Positions 1 to 6,626 of a DNA stretch of 64,000 nucleotides are shown piece after piece. Within the stretch, counting starts at the first letter, position 1. Each line of letters opens with the position of its first letter. The notes beneath the pieces were generated by a model. The model made no database searches, had not been told where the DNA came from, and worked only from the letters and a program-made list of their open reading frames with translations. Source of the DNA: Cognatiluteimonas lumbrici (GTDB taxonomy: Bacteria > Pseudomonadota > Gammaproteobacteria > Xanthomonadales > Xanthomonadaceae); NCBI RefSeq assembly GCF_006476065.1, contig NZ_ML636798.1:2244207-2308206 (forward strand), written 5' to 3'. The translations under genes were made by a program, and so were the position numbers.

Positions 1-131
1 ATCGCGACGAACAGCAGCATCCCGAACGCGCGCCGGCCCAGCCCGCCGACCAGGAGCTCGAGGGTCAGCAGCTCGGCCGGGTCCCCTGGGCGGAATCCGT
101 CCAGCAGCCGGCGCAGGCCGCGCTCAGGCAT
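1..131 (-). CDS. ExoD family protein (N-terminal part)
   Basis: This is the start of a minus-strand gene that runs off the left edge of the window. The ATG is at 131-129 and 43 codons are present. They contain a run rich in R, L, D and G around RRLLDGFRPGDPAELLTLE, followed by a hydrophobic stretch that begins with RRAFGMLLF. This resembles the N-terminus of the ExoD (exopolysaccharide synthesis) family of small membrane proteins. The ATG lies 8 nt inside the end of the upstream corC-like gene, which fits translational coupling. The family call rests on the N-terminus only. Confidence 0.6.
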   Translation of the reverse strand, partial: MPERGLRRLLDGFRPGDPAELLTLELLVGGLGRRAFGMLLFVA

Positions 132-1446
132 GGCCGCCGGCATCGCCGGGCGCCGCGATGGCGGCCGCGCGGCGCAGCAGCAGCTTGTCGATGCGCGGCC
201 CGTCGAGGTCCACCACCTCGACGCACCAGCCGTTCCATTCGAAGTGCTCGGCCGGGTGCGGGATGCGCCCGAACCAGGCGATCGTCATGCCCGCGGCGGT
301 GTGGTAGTCGTGCTCGTCCTCGCCGGGCAGCAGGCCGCCGCCCAGCAGCTCGCGCAGGTCGTCCACCGGCAGCGAGCCGTCCACCAGCAGCGACCCGTCC
401 TCGCGCTCCACCACCAGCGCTTCGGCATCGTGGCCTTCGCCGGACTGCACCCGGCCGATCACCGCGCCCATCAGGTCGTTGAGCGTGACCATGCCGCTGA
501 CGTCGCCGTACTCGTCCACCACCAGCGCCAGCGACTGCTGCTCCTCGCGGAAGATCTCCAGCAGCTTGAGCGCGTGCGTGGATTCGGACACGAACACCGC
601 CGGCCGCAGCTCCCGGAACAGTTCCGGCTCGCGCTGGTCCAGGCGCTCGAGCAGCGACTTCACCTCGAGCACGCCGAGCACCTCGGAGTCGTCGTTGCGG
701 TACACCGGGTAGCGCGAGTAGGGCGTCTCGCGCATCACCGCCAGGTTCTCCTCGAAGTCGGCGGCCGCGTCCAGCCAGGCGATGCGCGTGCGCGGCGTCA
801 TCAGGCTGTCCACGGTGCGGTCGCCCAGGCGCATGACCCGCTGCATCATGTTGCGCTCGTCGGCGTCGATCACGCCCTGTTCGTGGCTCTCGCTCACCAG
901 CAGCCGGATCTCCTCCTCGGTGATGGCGTTGCGGGCGTCGTCGCGGATCCCGAGCAGGCGCAGCACCGCGCGGTTGATCGCGCCCAGCCCCAGCACCGCC
1001 GGCTTCGCCATCCGCGACAGCCAGTCCAGCGGCAGCGCCACCTTGCAGGCGATCCGCTCGGCGTCGGTCAGGGCCAGGCGCTTGGGGATCAGTTCGCCGA
1101 AGATCACCTGCGCCGCGGTGATCAGCCCGACCGCGGTGCCGATGCCGATGCCGGCGGCGTAGTCGCGGGCGTTGGGCCAGACCCCCTCCAGCCAGGCGCC
1201 GATGGCCTGGCCGATGGCCTCGCCGCCGACCAGGCCGGTCAGCACGCCGATCAGGGTGATGCCGATCTGCACCGTGGACAGCAGGTTATCGGGCTGTTCG
1301 GCCAGCTGCAGCGCCTTGCGCGCGCCGGCGCTGTGCTCGGCCATCTGCCTCAGGCGGCTCTTGCGCGAGGTCATCACCGCCATCTCCGACAGCGCGAAGA
1401 AGGCGTTGAGGACGATGAGGGCGAAGACGATGAGGAGCTGCAGCAC
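124..1446 (-). CDS. CorC/HlyC family CNNM-CBS membrane protein
   Basis: The protein has 440 residues and a GTG start. Residues 1-180 form a CNNM (DUF21) transmembrane domain with segments near 1-20, 60-85 and 95-125. Residues about 205-330 are a pair of CBS domains, including MTPRTRIAWLDAAADFEE. The last 90 residues are the CorC_HlyC (transporter-associated) domain. This domain order is typical of proteins annotated as hemolysin-like or CorC, linked to magnesium and cobalt efflux or resistance; the exact substrate cannot be read from sequence. The 3' end overlaps the ATG of the ExoD-like gene by 8 nt, so the two are probably one transcript. It is divergent from the phosphate transport operon. 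Confidence 0.88.
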   Translation of the reverse strand: MLQLLIVFALIVLNAFFALSEMAVMTSRKSRLRQMAEHSAGARKALQLAEQPDNLLSTVQIGITLIGVLTGLVGGEAIGQAIGAWLEGVWPNARDYAAGIGIGTAVGLITAAQVIFGELIPKRLALTDAERIACKVALPLDWLSRMAKPAVLGLGAINRAVLRLLGIRDDARNAITEEEIRLLVSESHEQGVIDADERNMMQRVMRLGDRTVDSLMTPRTRIAWLDAAADFEENLAVMRETPYSRYPVYRNDDSEVLGVLEVKSLLERLDQREPELFRELRPAVFVSESTHALKLLEIFREEQQSLALVVDEYGDVSGMVTLNDLMGAVIGRVQSGEGHDAEALVVEREDGSLLVDGSLPVDDLRELLGGGLLPGEDEHDYHTAAGMTIAWFGRIPHPAEHFEWNGWCVEVVDLDGPRIDKLLLRRAAAIAAPGDAGGHA

Positions 1447-1482
1447 GCTTGGGGGTCCAGGGCGGGCCGGACCCGCGGCCGG

Positions 1483-1488
1483 ATGATA
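1483..1488 (-). promoter_or_regulatory. Candidate -10 element for the CorC-like gene
   Basis: On the minus strand this reads TATCAT, about 36 nt upstream of the GTG start at 1446. TATCAT recurs in front of several genes in this window, including on the other strand at 1527-1532. No strong -35 is visible. The call is by eye. Confidence 0.35.
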
Positions 1489-1498
1489 GCAGCCGCCG

Positions 1499-1527
1499 CT
1501 GACACGAAACCGTCACAAACCGGTCAT
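1499..1527 (+). promoter_or_regulatory. Pho-box-like triple direct repeat upstream of the DUF47-pit operon
   Basis: Three 7-mers occur with exact 11-nt periodicity: CTGACAC at 1499-1505, CCGTCAC at 1510-1516 and CGGTCAT at 1521-1527. The 4-nt spacers are GAAA and AAAC. This matches the architecture of PhoB sites, which are 7-mers close to CTGTCAT separated by A/T-rich 4-mers. A -10-like TATCAT follows at 1527-1532, which places the first two repeats 10 nt upstream of it, as in activated promoters; the third repeat touches the -10, which could instead mean repression. PhoB binding is inferred. Confidence 0.6.
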
Positions 1528-1562
1528 ATCATCGCCACGTTTACGACACGGAAGCGCGCCCC

Positions 1563-2189
1563 ATGTTCTCGCTGCAGACGATTTTCGGCCAGGGCAAGCA
1601 GTTCTACGGCCTCCTGAACGAACAGGCCGAGGCCGCCCTCGACGCCGCCAGGGCCCTGCACGAAATGATGCGCAAGAGCGACCAGGTCCACGCCCTGGAC
1701 GCCTTCAAGCTGGCGCGCGAGCGCGAGCGGGTCGCCTCCAACCAGATCAGCCAGGCCCTGGTGGACAGCTTCATCACCCCGATCGAGCGCGAGGACATCG
1801 AGGCACTGGGCTCGGCCCTGTACAAGATCCCCAAGCAGATCGAGCGCTTCGCCGACCGCTACGTGCTGGCCCAGCACCACCTGGAGGGCGTGGACTTCGC
1901 GCCGCGCGCGGCCATGCTGGAGAAGGCAGCCGGCGTGGTGGTGGAGATGATCCGCGAGCTGCCGCGCCTGCGCATGGACACGATGAAGCCGCTCAACGAC
2001 AAGCTGCGGGTCATCGAGAACGAAGCCGACCGCCTGATCCTGGAGCTGTACCGCGACATCTATTCCGGGGACCTCGACGCCAAGGAGATGTTCCTGCTCA
2101 AGGAGTTCTTCGAGATCCTCGAGAAGGCGATCGACCGCTGCCGCGAGGCCGGCGTGGTCGCCTACGAAATCGCGCTGAAGAACAGCTAG
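1563..2189 (+). CDS. DUF47 (PhoU-like) Pit accessory protein
   Basis: The protein has 208 residues, is all alpha-helical in character and has no membrane segment. It belongs to the DUF47/TIGR00153 family, which resembles PhoU and is usually encoded next to Pit-type phosphate permeases. Features include an early FSLQTIFGQGKQFY segment and a C-terminal FEILEKAIDRCREAGVVAYEIALK helix region with the acidic and basic pattern of PhoU-like bundles. The ATG is 10 nt before the pit gene's start region and forms an operon with it. Its role is probably to modulate the adjacent phosphate transporter. A Pho-box-like array lies just upstream. Confidence 0.88.
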   Translation: MFSLQTIFGQGKQFYGLLNEQAEAALDAARALHEMMRKSDQVHALDAFKLARERERVASNQISQALVDSFITPIEREDIEALGSALYKIPKQIERFADRYVLAQHHLEGVDFAPRAAMLEKAAGVVVEMIRELPRLRMDTMKPLNDKLRVIENEADRLILELYRDIYSGDLDAKEMFLLKEFFEILEKAIDRCREAGVVAYEIALKNS

Positions 2190-2199
2190 GCCGCGCCGT

Positions 2200-3327
2200 A
2201 TGGATGCGATGCTGGCCCTGACCCTGGTGGTGGTGTTCGCCGCCCTGGTGTTCGAGTTCATCAACGGTTTCCACGACACCGCGAACTCGATCGCCACGGT
2301 GGTGGCGACCAAGGTGCTGTCGCCGGGGCACGCGGTGATGCTGGCCGCGACCATGAACCTCATCGGGGCCTTCATGGGCACCGCGGTGGCCAAGACCATC
2401 GCCTCCGGGCTGGTGGACACCGAGGTGGTGAACGTCACCGCGCAGGTGCTGCTGTGCGCGCTGGCGGGCGGCATCACCTGGAACCTGATCACCTGGTGGC
2501 TGGGCCTGCCGTCCTCGTCCTCGCACGCGCTGATCGGCGGCCTGTGCGGCGCCGCGCTCTCGGCCGCGCACAACGACTGGAACTCGCTGATCTGGTCGCA
2601 GGACCTGGGCGGCTGGACCAAGAACGGCGGCCTGCTGTGGAAGGTGCTGGTGCCCATGATCAGCTCGCCGATCGCCGGCTTCACCCTGGGCGTGGTCCTG
2701 CTGGCGGTGCTCTACGGCCTGATCGCGCTGGTGTCGCGGTCCGGGACCGTGCTGTCGCGGCTCGCGCGCCCGCGTTGGGTCAACGCCTTCTTCGGCAAGG
2801 CACAGCTCGTCTCGGCCGCCTACATGGGTTACGCGCACGGCACAAACGACGCGCAGAAGACGATGGGCATCATCGCGCTCACGATCTTCGCCGCGCAGGC
2901 CAACGGCGCGCTCGACAACGTGCCCGCGTGGCTCGATTTCCTGCACCCGGACGGCGGCGAGAGCGACATCGACAGCTGGATCATCGCCACCTGCGCGCTG
3001 GTGATGGCGGCCGGCACCGCGGCCGGCGGCTGGCGCATCATCAAGACGCTCGGCCACAAGATGGTGAAGCTGCACCCGATCGACGGCTTCGCCGCGGAAT
3101 CGGCCTCGGCCACCATCCTGGTGACCGCGGCGCACTTCGGCATGCCGGTCTCGACCACGCACAGCATCTCCACCGCGATCATGGGCGTGGGCTTCGCCAA
3201 GAACCCGCGCGCGCTGAAGATGACGGTGATCGAACGCATCATCTGGGCCTGGATCCTCACCATCCCCGCGGCCGGCGGCGCCGCCTACGGGATCTATCGG
3301 CTGTTCGAGTTCGCCGGCTGGGCCTGA
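2200..3327 (+). CDS. pit: Inorganic phosphate transporter, PitA/PHO4 family
   Basis: This 375-residue polytopic membrane protein carries the two PHO4-family half-repeats. The first is the N-terminal segment FINGFHDTANSIATVVATK. The second is GYAHGTNDAQKTMGIIAL, around residues 207-225. The signature GFHDTANS/GTNDAQK pair is characteristic of low-affinity phosphate (or metal-phosphate) symporters. It lies 10 nt downstream of the DUF47 gene and is evidently co-transcribed with it. The length is shorter than E. coli PitA (about 500 aa) but normal for the DUF47-linked subgroup. If the upstream Pho box is real, this operon responds to phosphate status. Confidence 0.92.
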   Translation: MDAMLALTLVVVFAALVFEFINGFHDTANSIATVVATKVLSPGHAVMLAATMNLIGAFMGTAVAKTIASGLVDTEVVNVTAQVLLCALAGGITWNLITWWLGLPSSSSHALIGGLCGAALSAAHNDWNSLIWSQDLGGWTKNGGLLWKVLVPMISSPIAGFTLGVVLLAVLYGLIALVSRSGTVLSRLARPRWVNAFFGKAQLVSAAYMGYAHGTNDAQKTMGIIALTIFAAQANGALDNVPAWLDFLHPDGGESDIDSWIIATCALVMAAGTAAGGWRIIKTLGHKMVKLHPIDGFAAESASATILVTAAHFGMPVSTTHSISTAIMGVGFAKNPRALKMTVIERIIWAWILTIPAAGGAAYGIYRLFEFAGWA

Positions 3328-3352
3328 GCCGGCCCGGCGCGCGCGTCCGCCG

Positions 3353-3358
3353 TATCCT
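3353..3358 (+). promoter_or_regulatory. -10-like hexamer of a possible leaderless promoter (atl)
   Basis: The hexamer TATCCT is followed by exactly 6 nt (GTGGCC) and then the ATG at 3365. There is no Shine-Dalgarno sequence. If the hexamer is a -10 element, transcription would begin at or within one nucleotide of the ATG. The same geometry occurs at the rhomboid, bioA, apaH and lhr genes in this window. Confidence 0.42.
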
Positions 3359-3364
3359 GTGGCC

Positions 3365-3703
3365 ATGGCGCGCGACACGCGGACATCGGCCGAACGCATC
3401 CTTGCCGCCGTGCGCGCGATCCCGCGCGGGCAGGTCGCCGGTTATGGCGAGGTCGCGCGGCGCGCGGGGCTCCCGGGCCGGGCGCGGCTCGCTGCCCGGG
3501 TGCTGGGCTCGAACACGGACCCCGACCTGCCCTGGCACCGCGTGCTGCGCTCGGATGGCCGCATCGCCTTCCCGGAAGGCTCGGAAGGACACCTGGAACA
3601 GTCCCGGCGGCTGCGGGCCGAGGGCGTGCGGGTCGAGAAGGGCCGGGTCCGCATGCCGCGGCGCGAACTCGACCTCGATGCCGAGCTCTGGGGCCTGCGC
3701 TGA
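3365..3703 (+). CDS. atl: Alkyltransferase-like protein (Atl/MGMT family without active cysteine)
   Basis: This small protein of 112 residues matches the DNA-binding domain of O6-alkylguanine DNA alkyltransferases. It has a helix-turn-helix (GQVAGYGEVARRAGLPGRAR) and an arginine-finger-like region. The active-site motif PCHRV is replaced by PWHRV, so the acceptor cysteine is a tryptophan. This defines Atl proteins, which bind O6-alkylguanine without repairing it and flag it for nucleotide excision repair. A GTG two codons upstream (3359) is an alternative start, but the ATG at 3365 fits the -10-like hexamer 6 nt upstream. It stands alone between pit and the rhomboid gene. Confidence 0.88.
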   Translation: MARDTRTSAERILAAVRAIPRGQVAGYGEVARRAGLPGRARLAARVLGSNTDPDLPWHRVLRSDGRIAFPEGSEGHLEQSRRLRAEGVRVEKGRVRMPRRELDLDAELWGLR

Positions 3704-3725
3704 CGGGACATTGCGGCGCGGCCGG

Positions 3726-3731
3726 TATCAT
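3726..3731 (+). promoter_or_regulatory. -10-like hexamer of a possible leaderless promoter (rhomboid gene)
   Basis: TATCAT is followed by exactly 6 nt (GGCCGC) and then the ATG at 3738. No Shine-Dalgarno is present. The -35 region is weak: CTGACG lies about 20 nt upstream. It is one of five identically spaced cases in this window. Confidence 0.42.
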
Positions 3732-3737
3732 GGCCGC

Positions 3738-4382
3738 ATGTTCTCGAACCTCCCCCCGGTCACCAAGGCGCTGCTGGTCGCCAACGGCGTCGTGTTCGTG
3801 CTGCAGCTGCTGCTCGGCAACCCGGCGTTCTACGGCTTCATGCTGTGGCCGCTGGTGGACGCCGGGCCGTTCTCCCAGATCCCGCAGTTCATGCCGTGGC
3901 AGCTGGTCACCTATTCGTTCCTGCACGGCAGCTTCCCGCATGTCGGTTTCAACATGCTGGCGCTGCTGATGTTCGGCGCGCCGCTGGAATACACCTGGGG
4001 CAACCGCCGCTTCCTGACCTACTACTTCGCGTGCGTGGCCGGCGCCGGCCTGTGCCAGCTGGTGGTGGCCTCGTGGGCGGCGCACCAGGGCGGCCTGCCG
4101 TATCCGACCGTCGGCGCCTCCGGCGGCGTGTTCGGGCTGTTGCTGGCCTACGGCATGCTGTTCCCGCACCACCGGGTCATGCTGCTGTTCCCGCCGATCC
4201 CGATGACGGCGCGCACGCTGGTGATCGTGTACGGCGCGATCGAACTGCTGCTGGGATTCACCGGCTGGCAGCCGGGCGTGGCGCACTTCGCGCACCTGGG
4301 CGGCATGCTGTTCGGCTGGCTGCTGATCCGCCACTGGCGCGGGCAGCCACCGTTCGGGCGACGGGGACCGCGGCGCCTGTAG
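3738..4382 (+). CDS. Rhomboid family intramembrane serine protease
   Basis: The protein has 214 residues and six predicted membrane segments. The catalytic serine lies in the GASGGVFG motif around residue 133, and the catalytic histidine in HFAHLGGMLFG of the last membrane segment. The WQLVTYSFLHGSFPHVGFNM loop is typical of the family. It should cleave transmembrane substrates within the inner membrane; the substrate is unknown. The ATG at 3738 sits 6 nt after a -10-like hexamer. The TAG stop (4380-4382) lies inside a palindrome that also provides the stop of the convergent glycosyltransferase gene. Confidence 0.92.
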   Translation: MFSNLPPVTKALLVANGVVFVLQLLLGNPAFYGFMLWPLVDAGPFSQIPQFMPWQLVTYSFLHGSFPHVGFNMLALLMFGAPLEYTWGNRRFLTYYFACVAGAGLCQLVVASWAAHQGGLPYPTVGASGGVFGLLLAYGMLFPHHRVMLLFPPIPMTARTLVIVYGAIELLLGFTGWQPGVAHFAHLGGMLFGWLLIRHWRGQPPFGRRGPRRL

Positions 4383-4400
4383 GAGCGGCGCTCCTACAGG
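4376..4400. repeat. REP-like palindrome carrying stop codons of both convergent genes
   Basis: A perfect 11-bp inverted repeat (arms 4376-4386 and 4390-4400, arm CCTGTAGGAGC) encloses a 3-nt loop. Each arm contains GTAG in its own orientation. The plus-strand TAG at 4380-4382 ends the rhomboid gene, and the minus-strand TAG at 4396-4394 ends the glycosyltransferase. A second copy with the same core TGTAGGAGCGGC lies at 24793-24822. The core resembles REP elements known from pseudomonads and xanthomonads. It probably also acts as a bidirectional terminator. Confidence 0.75.
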
Positions 4401-6487
4401 AGGACGCGGCGCACGGTGTCGCGCGCGGCATCGAGCGAGAAGTGGCGGGCGACGTTGTCCATGCCGCCCTGCGCCAGGCGCTGCCACAGCTCACGGTCCT
4501 CGTACAGGCGCACGACCGCGTCGGCGAAGGCGGTGGCGTCGGCGGCCACCAGCACGTCCTCGCCGTCGCGCAGGTGCATGCCTTCCACGGCGGCATGGGT
4601 CGCGACCACCGGCTGCCCGTGGGCCATGCTCAGGTTGACCTTGCCCTTGACCCCGGCGCCGTAGCGCAGCGGCGCGAGCGCGATCCTGCAGCCGTCCATG
4701 AACGGGGTGATGTCGGGCACGTGGCCGTGCACCACCACGCCCGGCACCGCCGCCAGCGCCTGCACCGCGGCGACCACGTTGCTGCCGATGCAGTGGAAGC
4801 GCACCGTCGGCAGGCGTTCGCGCACCCGGGGGAACACCTCCTCCACGAACCAGGTCACCGCGTCCACGTTCGGGGGATGGCGGAACCCGCCGACGAACAC
4901 CAGGTCCCGGCGCGCCTCGTAGGGCAGGCCGGGTCCGGCGACCTCGTGCAGGTTGGTGAGCACCTCGACGTTCGCGCGCGGCGCGTCGCGTGAAAGCAGT
5001 TCCCGCTCGGCCTCGCTCACCACTAGCGTGGTGTCGGCGCGCGCGATCGCGTCCAGTTCCAGCGCGCGCGTGCGCGTCGCGCTGCGCAGGCGCGCGGGGT
5101 CGCCGGCGAGCTCGGCCGCGCGCCGTTCGCGCAGGTAGTGCAGGTCGATGGTGTCGAACACGACCCGCGCCTGCGGCGCGTGCCGACGCAGCAGCGGGAT
5201 GAACTCGCGCGCGACGTAATGGCGGCAGGCGAGCACGCTGTGGAAGCGGCGGCCGTGCTCGCGCAGCCACCCCGGTGCGCGCTGCGCGAACGGCGCGTAC
5301 CACGCTTCCACCCCGGCCCGCTGCAGGGCCTCCGTGTACTGCCCCGCGTGCTCGCGGTTCGCGGGCAGGAACACCACGTGCGCGCCTTCCTCGCGCAGCA
5401 GGCGCATCAGGTTCACCAGCCGCAGCGAGCCGGAATCGTGGTCCGGCTGCGGGGTGAGCGCGTCGATGACCAGCACCTGCCGGCGGTCGCGGTTGACCAG
5501 CGCGGGCGTCGGCACGGTGCCGGCGGGCAGCGCGGTCGCGAGCGCGTCCTGCCATCGCGCCGCGAACGTCGCCTTGTTGCGCACCTGGAAGGCCTTGGTG
5601 CCGCTGCCGGTATCGGTGCCCGCGGTCGTGCCCTCGTCGTGGACCACGCGCGCGGCCGGCTGGTACACGACGCGCCTGCCGGCGGCGCGCACCTGGAAGG
5701 CGAGGTCGGTGTCCTCGTAGTAGGCGGGGGCGTAGCGCGGGTCGAAGCCGCCGAGTTCCCGGAACAGCACGCGCGGGATCGCGACCGCCGCGGCGGACAC
5801 ATAGTCCGCGTCGCGCAGGTACGCGTGGCGCGGATCCGCGGGCGAGGCGAAGCGACCGTAGTTCCACGCGCTGCCGTCGGCGAACACCACGCCGCCGGCT
5901 TCCTGCAGGCGCCCGTCCGGGTACAGCAGCTGCGCGCCGGCCAGGCCGGTGCCCGGTTCCCGGTCGAAGGTGTCCAGCAGCGCCTCCAGCCAACCCGGCT
6001 GCGGCACGGTGTCGTTGTTGAGGAAGACCAGGAAGTCGCCGGTGGCGAGCGCGGCACCGTCGTTGCAGGCGGCGATGAAGCCGCCGTTGGCGGCGCGGCG
6101 GTGGTAGCGCAGGCCGGCGATCCCCGGCAGCACGCGCGGGGTGTCGTCGGTGGATGCGTCGTCCACGACGATCACCTCGACCGGGATCGCCGGCGGCCAG
6201 GCCGCGAGCGCGCGCAGGCAACCGAGGGTGTGCGCGAGCTGGCCGTGCACCGGGATGACCAGGCTGGCGCGGGGCGCGCCCGAGGCGGGCACGGCGGCGG
6301 GCGCGGCGTCGCCCCCGGGGAAGCGCAGCGCCGGCGTGAACTCCCGCGGCGGCGGGCGCAGGGCCTGGCGCGCGCGTTGCAGGCTCGCGCCCAGGCCACG
6401 GCTGCGCAGGCTCATCGCGCCGCGACGGGCGAGGCCGAGCGCGCGCTCTAGCAGGAACCGCGCATCGGCCAGTGACCACCACGACAT
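4394..6487 (-). CDS. Two-domain glycosyltransferase (GT2 + GT4-like)
   Basis: The protein has 697 residues. The N-terminal half (about 75-330) is a GT-A family 2 domain: SLVIPVHGQLAHT, VEVIVVDDASTDDT, FLVFLNNDTVPQPGW (the DxD-like NND) and YYEDTDLAFQVRAAG. The C-terminal half (about 340-690) is GT-B-like, with a GT4/GT1 pattern such as RRDLVFVGGFRHPPNVDAV, PLRYGAGVKGKV and GQPVVATHAAVEGM. Such fusions occur in O-antigen and capsule synthesis, but no polysaccharide genes flank it here. ATG 6487 (MSWWSLADARF) is preferred because upstream residues look non-coding. It is divergent from mrcB. Confidence 0.85.
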   Translation of the reverse strand: MSWWSLADARFLLERALGLARRGAMSLRSRGLGASLQRARQALRPPPREFTPALRFPGGDAAPAAVPASGAPRASLVIPVHGQLAHTLGCLRALAAWPPAIPVEVIVVDDASTDDTPRVLPGIAGLRYHRRAANGGFIAACNDGAALATGDFLVFLNNDTVPQPGWLEALLDTFDREPGTGLAGAQLLYPDGRLQEAGGVVFADGSAWNYGRFASPADPRHAYLRDADYVSAAAVAIPRVLFRELGGFDPRYAPAYYEDTDLAFQVRAAGRRVVYQPAARVVHDEGTTAGTDTGSGTKAFQVRNKATFAARWQDALATALPAGTVPTPALVNRDRRQVLVIDALTPQPDHDSGSLRLVNLMRLLREEGAHVVFLPANREHAGQYTEALQRAGVEAWYAPFAQRAPGWLREHGRRFHSVLACRHYVAREFIPLLRRHAPQARVVFDTIDLHYLRERRAAELAGDPARLRSATRTRALELDAIARADTTLVVSEAERELLSRDAPRANVEVLTNLHEVAGPGLPYEARRDLVFVGGFRHPPNVDAVTWFVEEVFPRVRERLPTVRFHCIGSNVVAAVQALAAVPGVVVHGHVPDITPFMDGCRIALAPLRYGAGVKGKVNLSMAHGQPVVATHAAVEGMHLRDGEDVLVAADATAFADAVVRLYEDRELWQRLAQGGMDNVARHFSLDAARDTVRRVLL

Positions 6488-6626
6488 TCGCAACGCAACT
6501 CCGGCTGACTGAGGGCGGGCGCCTGCCCGGCGTCCGGAGTCGGCTGCGCTAGACTCGGCGCTTCCGGCACGCCGTGCCATTGTCGCATCCGCACGCCTGC
6601 CGCGCAGGCAGGACCCCCACAAGAAC

